Source of the DNA: Bugula neritina
Lineage: Eukaryota; Bryozoa; Gymnolaemata; Cheilostomatida; Bugulidae
DNA: 64,000 nucleotides
Assembly (NCBI GenBank): GCA_964035545.1
Contig: OZ037770.1
Location: 3,515,662-3,579,661 of the forward strand
Direction: 5' to 3'
The translations under genes and the position numbers were made by a program. Each line of letters begins with the position of its first letter. Within the stretch, counting starts at the first letter, position 1. The notes under the pieces are model-generated. The model was given only the letters and a program-made list of their open reading frames with translations. It did no database searches and was not told the origin of the DNA. Positions 1 through 12,400 of the stretch are shown here, piece after piece.

Positions 1-903
1 GTCTCGACCTCCCGCAGATTGCGGGAGGTCGAGACTGTTGGGGTCTATGTCTTTTCCGTTCAGCTGGAGGAAGTGGGGGAGGGAGTGTGTATGCCTGAGT
101 GTCGACTCTCTGTAACACGACACGGGGAAGTGTCTGCGGTCGACGTATGGAGTCGGGGGGGGGTGGAGAGATAGAGGACCCAGGGGGTTTGACTACTGGT
201 CCTGGGGTGATTGGTCTTGGTGGAGGGAAGCCTTGCTCCAGGGTCTAATGAGGTTCAGAAATGAGAGGTAAGAAAGTTCATCCACGTCGTAGATGTGCCC
301 CTGGAAACAGTGCATTGTCCGTTGGTGTCGTAACACGTAATCCCTATTATAGCTATACTTTCTGCAGGGGCAGAATGTTGTTATGAAGTGCTGCGGCAGA
401 TGGATTCTCAGCCACCAATGTGTCGTGAAATGTTGTTGGCATAAGCGGCATCCCCGGTTGCTGTCGTCACCCCGGTACTTCTTTATCTCTGTCTCCGTGG
501 CGGGAGTAGTCCAGCTTGGTCTGGTTTCCAGCTGGTGTGGTAGGTGTTTAGTAGTGGAAAGTTGTGAGGTAGGTTCCGGATCCCATGCCATCTCTATTGA
601 GGGCATCCCCGGAGAGCCGGGAGCGAGTGTGTCTTCTACAAAAGTAGAATTATTGTCAGATCGTGGTGGATCTTTATAGCATAATTCTGGTGACGGTCGA
701 CTGTTACTAGTATGAAAGTCACAACTTTTATAAGGCACTCGAGAGACCAGTTGACCACGTGTAGACTGACCAAGAAGGACAGTGTTTAGCTCCAGATCTA
801 ACAGACCGTCGGGCATTACTGTGTCCTCGTCGTCATTCACGTGAAATGTGGTCTCCACTAATTCTGATTCAATCCGACTGATTAGTTCAGAATTTACTAG
901 CAT
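1..903 (-). CDS. Accessory ORF3 of gypsy element A: finger-like and coiled-coil protein
   Basis: The open part is 193-903 (236 residues), and the same protein continues, frame-broken, to position 1. The N-terminal half is acidic and Ser/Thr-rich. A Cys/His module follows, with C-x2-C then His residues (CRLCQQHFTT, HLPQH), then C-x-C (FCPC) and a conserved YSYNRDYVLRHQRTMHC segment. At the window edge the minus strand encodes RNLREVE, which matches the start of the C-terminal coiled coil in element D near 63270. No family was recognised. It lies after the integrase tail, where some gypsy elements carry env, but no signal peptide or membrane helix is visible. A nucleic-acid-binding role is inference only. 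Confidence 0.6.
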
Positions 904-976
904 CGAGCCTGTTTCTGTGGATAGGAATACAAGACTTATACTGGCTTACCTGTGAACTTGGTATTAGCTTCCATAC

Positions 977-2219
977 TCAACGTTCAATGGTAATAGTTTG
1001 AGGTAGTTGCAAGGTACGTCTGCCCTTGGCGATGTCAGCGTAGGAAAAGGCTGGGCAGTGTTTCTGTGGCACGAGGTTGGAACTATTTGCTTCACGCGCA
1101 TTAATTCCTCCCACTATTCCGCCCTTGCAAAAGTTGATATTTGCGTAGGGCTTACAACTCCTACATTTTCCTGCTAGTTTTCTTATACGGTTTTCCCCTA
1201 GACTTTCATACGCGCCGCTTTTAATGCAGTCACATACAAAGTCTTTTAAATATGATGGGGGTTGCCTCGTACGTTGTCCCCGCTCCAGGGAAGGTGGCGC
1301 ACTCACTGGTGGACGGACTAGCAGGGGCCTCTGGCTGTGCCCCTACTTCACCGGTAGTGGTTACTTCTTCCTGTTCTCCGGATGGAGCCCCGCCCTCCGT
1401 GTGGGTTTGCACTTCCGGAGCCGGCTCGGTTTCTGGAAGTGACGGAACCAGACTTGGCGTAGGAGGTGGCGGACGCACTTCTGTAGGCAAAAGCGGTCGC
1501 TCGTCTCGTACCAAGTCTTCTTTCTGTGGAATGACCACTTCATATTCAGGTCCATGCCGCCGTCGCCCGCGCATTGTCGTCTGCCTCCTGGGCTCCAACA
1601 ACGGGGGGCTTCTCCCACTGCATCTGGGCTGGCCCAATACGGCTTCAAGCAAGCCTCATTCTGGATAGACACCTGTCCTGAGCGCTCGATCTTGTAGGTG
1701 TGGTTGGGCATAGCCTCGACTATCACGTAGGGTCCCACGAACTTAGGCTGTAACTTAGCCAGCCGCCTGTGCGCGACGCCTACGGTAATTGACCATCCAC
1801 ACCCAATCTCCTGTCTGATAGAGGGGTGGCTCCTCGGAATCCTCGCACCGCACCTGTCACTGCTTTTCTCGCAGTATTTCGTGTGCAACCCTCATCCGTT
1901 CCACTAGTTCGCTGGCATACTCGCTGACCGAGTTGTCTTGCTCTGGAACGTGGTAGGTAAGATGGTCAGGGACACGAGTCCCTCTCCCGAGCATCAGTAG
2001 GTTTCCGGCGGCGTGGTTGGCGCTGGTGGGGCTCGGAGCTCCCCACTGGACCTTCCGGCTCCTCTTCTTGAGGTAACCAGTGGAACCGGTTAGCGAGTGG
2101 CAGGGAAAAGGTACTCGGCCGCCGTGAGGGTCGGCTAGTCCTACGTGGTACCTGCCACTCGGGGGGGGGGGGGGCATACCGTCGTGTTTGTACAGACAGG
2201 CGACGGCGTGTCTCACCAT
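977..2219 (-). pseudogene. Integrase C-terminal tail of element A
   Basis: Overlapping minus-strand frames encode the end of a gypsy pol. The N-terminal part ends with NLLMLGRGTRVPDHL and a helical segment, typical of the region just after the integrase core. Next comes a GPY/F-type module (KLQPKFVGPYVIVEA), then a long Pro/Glu-rich stretch, and finally the basic RTRQPPSYLKDFV motif common at gypsy pol C-termini. The reading frame changes at least twice (about 1880 and 1650), and the catalytic integrase core is missing. The same tail occurs in element C at 59011-59409 and in element B around 31600. Confidence 0.75.
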
Positions 2220-2272
2220 GTTCCTTCAGTCTTGGCTCGCGGAGAGGGAAGGCATCCGCGGGCCGTGACAGT

Positions 2273-3178
2273 TTAACACCCCCTCGTTCTGGGGTCGTCC
2301 TTGCTGTGTGCGGCTCTGGCCGCCACAGGTGCTGGGGACAACCGCGGGGCCTGGCCGGGGCCAGTGTTAGCAAGAATTGCTACTAGCTGTCCCAGCATCT
2401 CTACCATACAATCTACTTCTGCTTCCAAGGAGGGAGCTTCGGGGACCGCCGTAGCTCGAGAAGGAGATTGTAGCGCCACAGGTCCTCTTGCAGCATTAAC
2501 TCCAACCGGCGGCGGGTTTCCTTGTCCTCGATGCAGTTGGGTAGCCAACATGTAAGCCTCTCCTGCCTTCAGGGCATCCTCCACTGTGGTTATTCTTTTG
2601 GCTTGTAGTTGGTGGTGTAGGCCCAGGTCATTCAATGACTGGACGAAAGGGTCCTAGGTGTAACGCTCTTGGTGTTGTGCTGGTAGGTCGCCATATGCAA
2701 TCAGCGCCAACTTCTTAACCATAGCGGCATACTCTTGTAACGGGGTCCGCCGGGCGCGGCACAACCTTTCTAAACGGACCCTGACATCTACTGCGGAGAT
2801 GCCAAAGCGGGCCCGCAGCGCAGCAAATATCCTGTCTACGTCCGTTCCTAGCCCGTACGGCTTAGCTTGCTCCTCCAATGCCCTCTGCAATTGGATAAGG
2901 GCCACTCTCTGTGGCCATCGAGCAATATCCATTACTTCTCTGAACTCCTGTATAAATTGTTCAACATCTTCCGACCCAGTTAAGGTGGGAGCTTTCAACC
3001 GGTAGCGATAAGCCTCCTCCTCTTGTAATGCTAGGCCCTCTGGAACTATTATAGTAGCAGGCTCACATTCTCCTCGTCGAGTTGGTGCTCTCGCCATCTT
3101 GGTTGTCGTCTTCAGTTTAGTTGCATTCGTGTTAGTATACAGAATCCCACGGCTGCCACCACTGTTATAATTTTGCAA
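2273..3178 (-). pseudogene. gag of element A
   Basis: Two minus-strand frames (2654-3178, then 2273-2635) cover a gypsy gag. The first contains the FTGSEDVEQFIQEF-like capsid region (here LTGSEDVEQFIQEF), VALIQLQRAL and FAALRARFGIS, which align with element C at 56028-56471. The second contains DALKAGEAYMLATQLHR, also present in C. They are separated by a stop or frame break at about 2640-2654. The start lies just downstream of the 5' LTR and primer-binding site. The protein would form the virus-like particle of the element; it is broken here. Confidence 0.75.
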
Positions 3179-3469
3179 TTATAATAAGAGTGGGAGTTTG
3201 TGTATTATCTAGTTATCTACGTTGCATGTTGAAGTACTAGACGGAGAGTTGCGATAGAAGATATATTTAATACACTAATAGAATACGAGTAACACTGGTC
3301 GAGAAAATACATATAAAACATAAGACTTCTAATAACATACAGCATCACGCTCTGACTGAGCACACTAACCATACACAAACTACAGTTTAGTTATAATGCC
3401 GGGAACAGATCACGTGTTGTACGTGATTGGCTAGTGAGCGCATGGCCCGACGCTTCACTGCCCACTACA
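3163..3469 (-). repeat. 5' LTR of element A
   Basis: On the minus strand this begins TGTAGTGGGCAG and ends TTATAACA, followed directly by GTGGTGGCAGCC, a TGG-type tRNA primer-binding site. The 307-bp length matches the 301-bp 3' LTR of element C (60878-61178), which has the same ends. It marks the upstream boundary of element A. Confidence 0.8.
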
Positions 3470-4546
3470 ATATAAAAGCATTTGTAGTCTACGTGAATGC
3501 TAGACAAGCTATTTGTTGTAGAGTAGGCAGTGAGCAAAGTGTGAGAAACAGAGATCTTTGGCTTTAAATATCTGCAAGTTAATAGTAGTTCAGTTCTTTC
3601 GGTGAAAGTGCACAGATTTGTTTTGTATGCAATCTAAATATATTTCGACAGGCATTACAGAACAGTCTCGTATGAATTTCTTTTATTTTTTTTTACACTG
3701 ATACTGTATTTTGCTGTTTCCAGTCGTTTTAGTTACGAAGGGCTACTTTTACCAGCTGACACAAGTACTTGTTTTGTAATGCAGTGTATAAAACTAGAAG
3801 TTGAATTTTGCACATTCTAATGCAATATTTTGGCACTTCATTATAGCCTGCTTGAAAGATGAATAACTTGCAGATGTATATGAATAAAATTTGACAGATT
3901 TTATAATTGATATTTTTAGATTATAAACTTATAATTTTAATCACAGGTTACTGAAGTTTGATTTTAACATGCCAATTGGAAATATCATACAAGCAAACGT
4001 CAGCTGTTATTTTTAGATTATGGATTGATTATTGCAGTCACCAAGTATACTGAAGTTGAACTCTAAAAAACCTTGAAAACCATTTAAAAGCAAACATTTT
4101 AACATATTATATTCGAATAAAATTTATTGATAAAATATGAAGAGCAAACTTTGATATACTAACAAGCTAATTGATATAATAATATTGATAACATGGCAGT
4201 TAGAACATGTGCTTGAGGCTTAACCTAGTCAGAACTTAGTGTCACATCAAAATAGAAGGAATAATGAAATTGGCTAAATAAAAGGAGTGATATAAGTAGA
4301 GATTGGTAATGTTTAAAAAAGCATAAAATCAACTGTTACAGTATATTAATAACAAATAGTATAATATAGCAATCTCTATACTGTAGGTATAATTAAAATA
4401 TAGCAGTTAAAAGTCTTTGTTAGGTAGTGTGGCTGTCAAGTAATAGTAAACAAGTCACACAGACTCGCTCTTATATGTTTGAAGTCAAGAATCTTAAATA
4501 GTTAAATAAAGCTTTGTGTAGCTTCAAATAGGAGTTATGTACTGAG
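3470..4546. other. AT-rich intergenic stretch
   Basis: No coding frame, RNA gene or inverted-repeat element was recognised. It lies between the 5' LTR of element A and the 3' end of the LRR-Roc-COR-caspase gene and probably includes that gene's 3' untranslated region. Confidence 0.4.
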
Positions 4547-6418
4547 TTAAGGGTTGTTCTTTCTATTAAACCCATCGAAGCCAGGAAAAAGGTAAAGTAT
4601 TTTACCATAAGGAAGAGTATTCCAGATTACAATCAAACTTCCGTTTCTCTCTGAATCTTCATCTGCATAGAGTTTCTTCACTAGTTTAGTCTGTACCTGT
4701 AGAGTAAGTAATGACTAGTAAGATTGTTTATCAATTCACTATTATAGCTGAGACAAGACGTAAAACTAAAAATGTTATTAAAACTAAAGTAGATATTTTT
4801 TTTCAGAGGACAAAAGGATTCAAACATAGAAATGAATAGAATGATATGATGAGAAATAATATTTTGATTTCTTAAATAAAAATTGAAATAGCAAAAAAAA
4901 TTTTGATTTTTAAACATGCCTGCTGGAAGATGGTGTAGAGATCACGGTGACAGGCATGTTTGTAGATTGAAGATACTAGGGCTCTAATCATAGGAGATCC
5001 ATACTTAAGATGTCTTTTTGATGCTAAAATAAAAGTATATGTTGCAGCTCAAAGCATATGGTGTAGACAGAGCAAGCTTAAAATTGTGTTGAGTTTTTTT
5101 TCTGTTTTTAGCATTAGCACGCAATATGGTTAGTACACGGAAAAGCTTACATAACATAGTCAAATTAACTTTAGAAAACAGGCAACAAACTTTTACATTG
5201 ACAAAAAACTGTAGTTGCACACTACTAATAAATAACTATCTCTTGTTATACTTACAGCAGACGTTACTCTTTAGAACAAGAAGATCATCTATATCTCGTA
5301 AAGTTCTACACTCTTCTATTCTAGGTTCTGGTGGTGAGACAGGTCTGATTGGTCTTATCACACTGGGTGTTTCAGGATATACAATATCATCATTAGCTTC
5401 AGAATGTGTAGAAGAGACAGCTTCAGTTTCTTCTTCTTGAGCTGCTGCAAGACTTGATCTGTCTGGACTCACCTCAATGTCTGCTGTGAGACAAACATTG
5501 CAAATATCTTAACTTTGTGAACTAAACAATCTCGAGACACCTAGTTGCTCAAGCATCAAAACTGTGAATCAAGTTAAAGTGTATATTGATTAGATGACTG
5601 GTCTCTGACAGGAAGTCTTCACTAGTTTAACCATTGAACTAAAAGTTCCAGTTTATACTACAAAACAACTACCTCCATTGCTGGCTTCTAGGATGACAAC
5701 TTTAGGTTTTCTCTTCATTCCATCGAAATACAAAGGAGTAAGTAAATCATGAAGTTCAGTGAGGTTGACCTTCTTAAGGTCAGTTCCATAGATGCAATTA
5801 TCTTCCCCACCATGAGTCATGACAACCAGCATATGACATCCCAAGTCTCTGTGTGTTTCTTTTTTCACCTCAGTCTTCACAGTAGACAGCATTTCCTACA
5901 AATTTGAAAATATGTATATAACCAACATAATAAATTCACTTTATTTCAAGTTTCCAAATGACTGTGATTTATGCAATGCAAACAAAAACTTTTCACATGA
6001 ATCTATCTATCGAAAGACCAAACAGTGAAAAAAAAACCAACAAGCTCCAGAAATTTTGATGCAGTTGTAGAGATATTCTAAGAACAATAAAAAAAAACAT
6101 AATTTAATGGATGTAAAAAATAATTTTATTTTGCTAAAATATTTTACATGCTTCAAAAATATTTGATTAAAGGACAATAAACATTATATATGAAAATTTA
6201 CTTGATGGTCAAATAGTGTTCGCATTACCTTCACCATAACAACATACCTCTGCCTTTAGGTCTGTGTGTGTCTCAACATCAAACTGAAGAGATTTCAACA
6301 TGACAGACATATTCTCAACATCAGCATCTGAACCTTCCCTGCATAAGTCTGGTCTTTCAACAAAGTTCTTATTGTTTATTATCAAAGCTCTTCCTCTCTT
6401 TCCGGTCATACTGAACAC
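4547..6418 (-). CDS. Caspase-like (pseudocaspase) domain, five exons
   Basis: Exons 6248-6418, 5673-5895, 5256-5483, 4920-5023 and 4547-4696. The p20 part starts MTGKRGRALIINNKNF, then CREGSDAD (the S1-pocket Arg is kept) and MTHGGEDNCIYGTD (the catalytic His is kept). The catalytic loop reads KPKVVILEASNG where active caspases have QACRG, so Ser replaces the nucleophilic Cys. A linker of about 65 acidic and Pro-rich residues leads to p10, with DDLLVLKSN, GSPMIRAL and YTIFQQ in place of the usual SWR and GSWFIQ. It ends LPYGKILYLFPG, like the caspase C-terminal strand, and a TAA at 4547-4549. The intron between 4920 and 4696 appears to be GC-AG (CAG/GCATGT). It is probably proteolytically dead and may act as a scaffold or decoy. 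Confidence 0.85.
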
Positions 6419-9400
6419 CTGGATATAAATATAGTTAGAGTATCACATACAGTAGTGACACACATGAGCCAAAGTTGAGAGTACATAGATAGTGGCATAG
6501 TTTTAAAATAAATAGTAATAGTTAATTCAGATCTCAAGATGCCATATATGATGCCTCCAATTTCTAGGTCTGACAAAAAGCAGCAAAACACTCTGTTAGT
6601 TGCAAAATCAACTTTATATCTTTATGCTTAGTTTTAGGCTTGTTACTTTTTAGGTTAGGTGAACTAAGCAAACTCTTGTTTAAGAGACCAGTTGTCATTT
6701 TTTCCAACAAAACATGTAAGTAGTCAACTAGGCATGCTGGTTGTTTTTACAAAAGTCATTCAGGATATTATTGAGGTTACTGCATGATTCTACTTCATTG
6801 GAAATAGCTTATATTTAACGTTAAGTTTTTACAAACCAAGCATGTATTTGCAAGGCTGTAGAAGTAAATAAAAACAATTTATTGCTATAATAAAATTTCT
6901 TTGCATATAACACTTTACTGGCCCAAAATAGACTATGGTCTATTTTATGCAATCAAAGTTTCTAAGACCATCTGCAAAACATTTACCTAACTTACAAATA
7001 CAGTTGATCGAAATAGAAAATTATGGTAAATTCAACTTCAAGCTAAAAGGTCAGAAAAGAAATTATAATATAAAATGTTTGCCCCACTAGGATTACTCTA
7101 TGACCATAGGAGTTACTGGGAAATCCCAATCCTTCATTCTAAGCAATTCTTTTGAACTCGATTTACAACTCCTTCAGTCTTCAGGTTCTCTTAGCTTCTC
7201 ACCTCCTTAGAAGCACTGCTACTGCTACTACTACTCTTTACAAAAGGTTAAAAGAGCCCACAAAAATGCCTCTCCCGACGAGAATTCAAATGGCAGAAGT
7301 CCAGCTTTCGAGCATGCAAGGCAGGATAAACATTACACCACAAGGACGAAGAAGTAATCTCTACACAAAAGATGCTTTCTAATCATGACAAGCAATTGAA
7401 CCCTAAACTAATAAAAGCAGAGCAGAAACTGTTATGGTGAAACCAAAACGTATAAGTATAGTAAAATGATGGAATTTGAAAATCTGCATGCCTTCAGATC
7501 AATTGATTTTTAAATCTAATTGAACTGCACATGACAATCTCAGTAAAAGAAGTTTTTAGAGACCGAAGTAGTCTACTGGGTGGAGAAAGGAGAGCTGCTA
7601 TAACTTGTGTTCATCAACTGATACGTTCACCTTGTCAGTGTTTGAGAAAAGTTGTTTTATCCTTGGGTTGGTTGTTGGCTTTAGTTCAAGTTGTACCAAC
7701 TTCATGTCTTTCTCATTCTCTTCATCAGGGTACAGATTGTCATCATCTTCAGAGAGATCACTCAGATTATCATCATCAAATTCATCTGCAGTCATATGGT
7801 TAGACAGATTATCGTCAACATTTGAAATCGTAGACTGCGTATCTCGCCTAGTCAACAGAAGCTGAAGCAAATAATTTTAAAAGAAACAATTAGACATGAT
7901 TTGCAGATAATTGTAAGGCAAAATTTGCAAAGCCTATTATTTTACTAATAATGTGGGTTTGAAAATTTAGTCCTGTCTAAAAATTTTACCATTTGATTTG
8001 TTCTGCTCTCTTCGAACTTTGAGCTCAGAAAGAAACTTCTTCAATTGATTTGTTTCTGCTTCAGACAAAGTCTCACCTGAGCAAAACAGACATAATTAGT
8101 AACATTAAAACTGGATGAGAGGCATTAGAAAAATATGAGACATAATCAAAAGCTCATGTATCAAGTTTATACTTTATAAGTCAGCCTAGAAGTTCAATAG
8201 AGTAGCTGTGTAGTTTGCTAATGTCCATCTAGCTGCTATTAAAATTTATCAATGCATGAAAAAACAGTAAATACTATTTAAAAACATTTGGGCAAACCAA
8301 TCAAAATTGAATCATAGTTGTAAACATACATGGATGAATTAGAGCACTGGGTATTTCTTCATCGTTACACAATATCTTTGAAGATCCATGACACTTCTTG
8401 ACATTTGGTGGCAGTTGGTTTTTTGGAGAACGGAGACACCATTTAGGATGCAAAAGCTTTTTAGGGCAAGAAACCCCCAGTAGCATGCAGTGAGCACAGA
8501 TGCAGGCAGTAACTGGTCGACTAGCAGTCCAAGTTCCCATCACATGTCTGAGAATGTTGTTTGTGGCTGAAATGAGTTTTTCCCACATCCTTGGAATGTG
8601 AGGAGCATCGGATGACACATAGAGTAAGACTCTTCTAGATTCATAATCATGTGTCAGCTGTGTGTATGTCTCATCTTGATAGACATTAGCTCCATTTCTC
8701 TTCACCTTCATTGTAGCAAACTCTTTAGAAAACAGTTCTAGCAAACCAACTGTCATTTGATGGTAGACATGCTGCGGTAAAGCCAGGCCCTTAAACTTTA
8801 TCTCAGTGTGAAGGGCCATTTCCTTTGGTGAGGTGTATGACACACCTTGATGTTCCTTAGCAAACTGAGGGATGATGAAGTACGATTCATGGACATCATT
8901 TTCCAGAGGGCCATACAACAAACGGAATGTTTTAAGCAAGCAAACAGCAGTTTCAACATCATGGGAGCTTTTGAATAATGTTTCCTTTGCGATCAAATAT
9001 GTTAGAAGAGATTTCATCATCAAGCCCGTTGTTTTGAAGCAATTCACAGACTCTTCAAACTCTTCTGTTTCAATTCTCAACCCTTCTTCGGAAATGCATG
9101 ATTGGAAGTGATCAACTCTTTTCTGCCAGATCTCTGGGTCATGATGATACAAGACACAGAGTAGTTTGGTAACTTCCGTGATCTTCTGAAATATGTATGG
9201 TTTGAGTGCTTCAATATTCTTATACCACAAGACTTTACCGCAGTCGTGCATGTATGTGAGAATAGTATCTAGCTGATGTGGCTCAACCTCAATACCTTCT
9301 TTTCTCAATTCTAGCAGAATAAATGAAAAAGAGCTGAAAGCTCTGGTTAAAGACAAAACTTTCTCATTCACTTCTTCCCAGATCAGTGGCAAAAGCTTAA

Positions 9401-12400
9401 CAAAGTGCTGACTACTTAGAAGGAGCGAGCTCTTTATCATTTCAAACTCAACATACTTGTCATCCTTTCCAATCTCATAAACATCTTCACTGGCAAAAAC
9501 CTTTCCATTTGATGAATTGAAATGCTGAATTTTCGAAAAATCTCCATCTGAACTTTTCTCTTCATCAAGAACCTCTTTGCACAGCTGTTCAGATACTTCA
9601 AGAAAGTTTTCTTTAAGCTGTTGGAAGTGTTGACTCTGAAACTTATCCTTGTGTGTGAAGACAAGCTTAGGTGGGCCAAGAGTAGGATGGGCGAGATAGA
9701 GGTGAGACATAAAGTCAAAGGCTAACTTTCTGACAGCCTCTTTGTTTGTAAACTCATTTGAAATCTGGTCATACTGCTCCATGTTGACAACAATTACCGG
9801 TACACAATTCTGTCTCAGTGTTAAATGGTATGTGATATGATAGACCTCCTGGCCTCCCATGTCTATGAGACGAAGAGTTGTACCATCCACCTCCACCTCT
9901 TCCACCTTAACCCTTACGCGATCAATGGACCATATATGTCCCTCAAAGCGACACTATCCACAGATCAATGGACCATATATGGTCTTTTAGGTAAACAAAC
10001 AATAGCGCTTACTTTAAACTTCCAGTTTTCAACCGAACAGCCTAAAAGTTTTTGTAATTGATGCTGATACTGTAGCTTGGTAATTTTGGGATAATTATAG
10101 CCAATAAATTTGATTAAATTAATAGCTACCAAGCCAGCTAGTTGCTTTTCAATTTAATCCTTAAATTTCAAAATTATCGGTAAATTTTAACGCTACTTTC
10201 AAATGCAAGAAATTGCTGTCAAATTATAGAGAGCCAGTTTATTTTATTTAAATACCATTTAGAAGAACATCTAAATAAACAGAAATGTTAAAGTCACTAT
10301 ATTTTGAATCATATTATAAATTAATTTTTTCATTTTGAGTTTTCAATTTTAAAATGGCGGTTCTGAGAGGTCAAATTTAAATGACTGATTTTAGCTAGAA
10401 TTAAGGTCTCCCTTCGCTTTAAGAAGCTTTTTATAATAGAAAACACTCTTAAAATTATAATAACCAGTTTATTTAGGGCCAAAATCAAGTGTAACTTTTA
10501 ATAATGAAATTGAAAGTTATGCAAAATTTGCTAGCAAAATTCGCGATAAACTCAAACGAGGCATAAAATTACGTAACTTCAAAGTTGATCGCGAAAGGGT
10601 TAAACACTTTTGTGGTCTCATCATACTCTGCATTCGAACTTCTGTCAGTCAGAACTCTCCTCCTGTCAGTGCTCTGTAATGTTCTGATTAGACTGGTTTT
10701 ACCTGCCATTGTGTTCCCCAACACCACTATTGTAGCAAATGGCAGATTTCTACCAGCACCCTTAACCAAATCTGTGTAGTATTGTCGCACAGCATCTAAT
10801 CCTCTTTCACAAACTTCTAGTGGAGGAGATGTAAGAGCATTGCAATCATCTGTATCCAGTCTGTGAAGACGTGTTAGCTGTAGTATCTCAGGGTTCAAGG
10901 ATGTCATGGATCTGTTGTCGGATATATTCAGTGTGTGCAGATTACTCACCGTGCACACTGAAGATGGGAGACTGGTGAATTTATTGGAAGATATGTCAAG
11001 TATCTGTAATTTTTGTAGATTCTGTATCCTAATAATACATTACATTCATATTATCAGCACATACTAGATGTGAGTGAGATCTAATTATAGCTGTCATAAA
11101 TCTACAATGATAGTGAAGCAATTATACACAGAATTTGGACGTATGAAGTGGCAATGGCTACAGTGACCTTATAATATAAAACCCTTTAAAGTAGTATGGG
11201 ATATAATTGTAATTCTAGAATTTTCATTTATTGATATTCTCACAATTATCAAGTGCTATTTTTGATATTTTAAATCATTTACAAAACTACAATTACAATG
11301 AATTGGTAAAAGATATTAAAAAAGTAATTTAGTGTCACAATTCATAATGCTTCCATAGACAATGTTGTTTTATATAACATGTAGTTGAGTATAACTGCTT
11401 AGACTGATATTTTATTAGATATGTGTAGTATATATATTATAAATATGTACCATGTATAATACAGTTATAATCAAACTATATAGAGGCAAAGTTATTATAT
11501 ATGAGTCTGCATGAAGTATTACAGAAAGTATGCCAGGGAAAAACACAATTCTCAGCATTACACTTTAACAAACAATGCTAAGAAATACACATTAATATTT
11601 GTTGAACAGAAAGTTCAATTTTTATCAATTTTGCTATATGATGAACTACAAGTTCAGGGTACCCTTTTACTATCTTGCAGGGATATTACGTGTGCATTCT
11701 TTAAAAGAAAGTTTTGTAATTTAAAAAGGAGAGCAAATCATTGAACATGTTATAGATATGAACAACTTGTCATGTATATACCATTTCTAGCTTTACATAG
11801 GAGAGGTATGAACACCATAATGTAGTTTAACTGTGTTGACTATTCTGCTGAAAAAAATGTTTTAAATGTGACACACAAACCTCTCAGGTAGAGTAGATAG
11901 TTTACATCTCCTCATATTCAACTCTTTAAGTGATGTGAGAGATGACACAACTTCTGGTATTGTGTTGAGAGAAGTACCTCCTATGTCTAGTTTCTCTAAC
12001 TGAGTCAGCTGACACAGACTGTAATATAAAGTGTATGATATATGTAGTCTGCATAACTATAGTATTTTATACTATATACACATTTTGTTTTCAACCAGGT
12101 AAAATTATATACAACTTAACTACCAAGCGACTGATTGTAGCATTGTACATGCAAAGCATGAAGAAATATCAGTTCATTATAATAATGTGAAAGTATAAAA
12201 TTATTAAACTCAGTGAATGCTAATAAACTAAAAATAACTGCTGACTATTCACTAAATTTTATAGCGCAAGAATATATAATGGCCTATCTTAAAATTATGT
12301 TATTTCCACCATATATACAAACTACTACATATATATAAATTCCTTTAAAAAAGTACATTTCATGTTGCAGAGCATGAGAAGTTAACAGTTTATTACAATA

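Larger units (their letters stand above)
1..3469 (-). mobile_element. Ty3/gypsy LTR element A, internally deleted, 3' end outside window
   Basis: Read on the minus strand this is an LTR retrotransposon: 5' LTR (3163-3469), primer-binding site, gag, integrase tail and a third ORF. Protease, reverse transcriptase, RNase H and the integrase core are absent: the nucleocapsid region (to about 2280) is followed almost directly by the integrase tail (from about 2219). It is therefore a non-autonomous deletion derivative. The LTR ends, primer-binding site, gag and third ORF match element C at 55704-61178, so both belong to one family. The element runs off the left window edge before its 3' LTR. A G13 run at 2161-2173 and several frame breaks mark decay. 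Confidence 0.85.

Noticed and set aside
1-35. Perfect 16-bp-stem hairpin at the window start
   Set aside because: Half of it is ordinary ORF3 coding sequence (RNLREVE) shared with element D near 63270. A terminator or assembly fold-back is not needed to explain it.
383-679. 98-codon plus-strand frame
   Set aside because: Shadow of the minus-strand ORF3 of element A.
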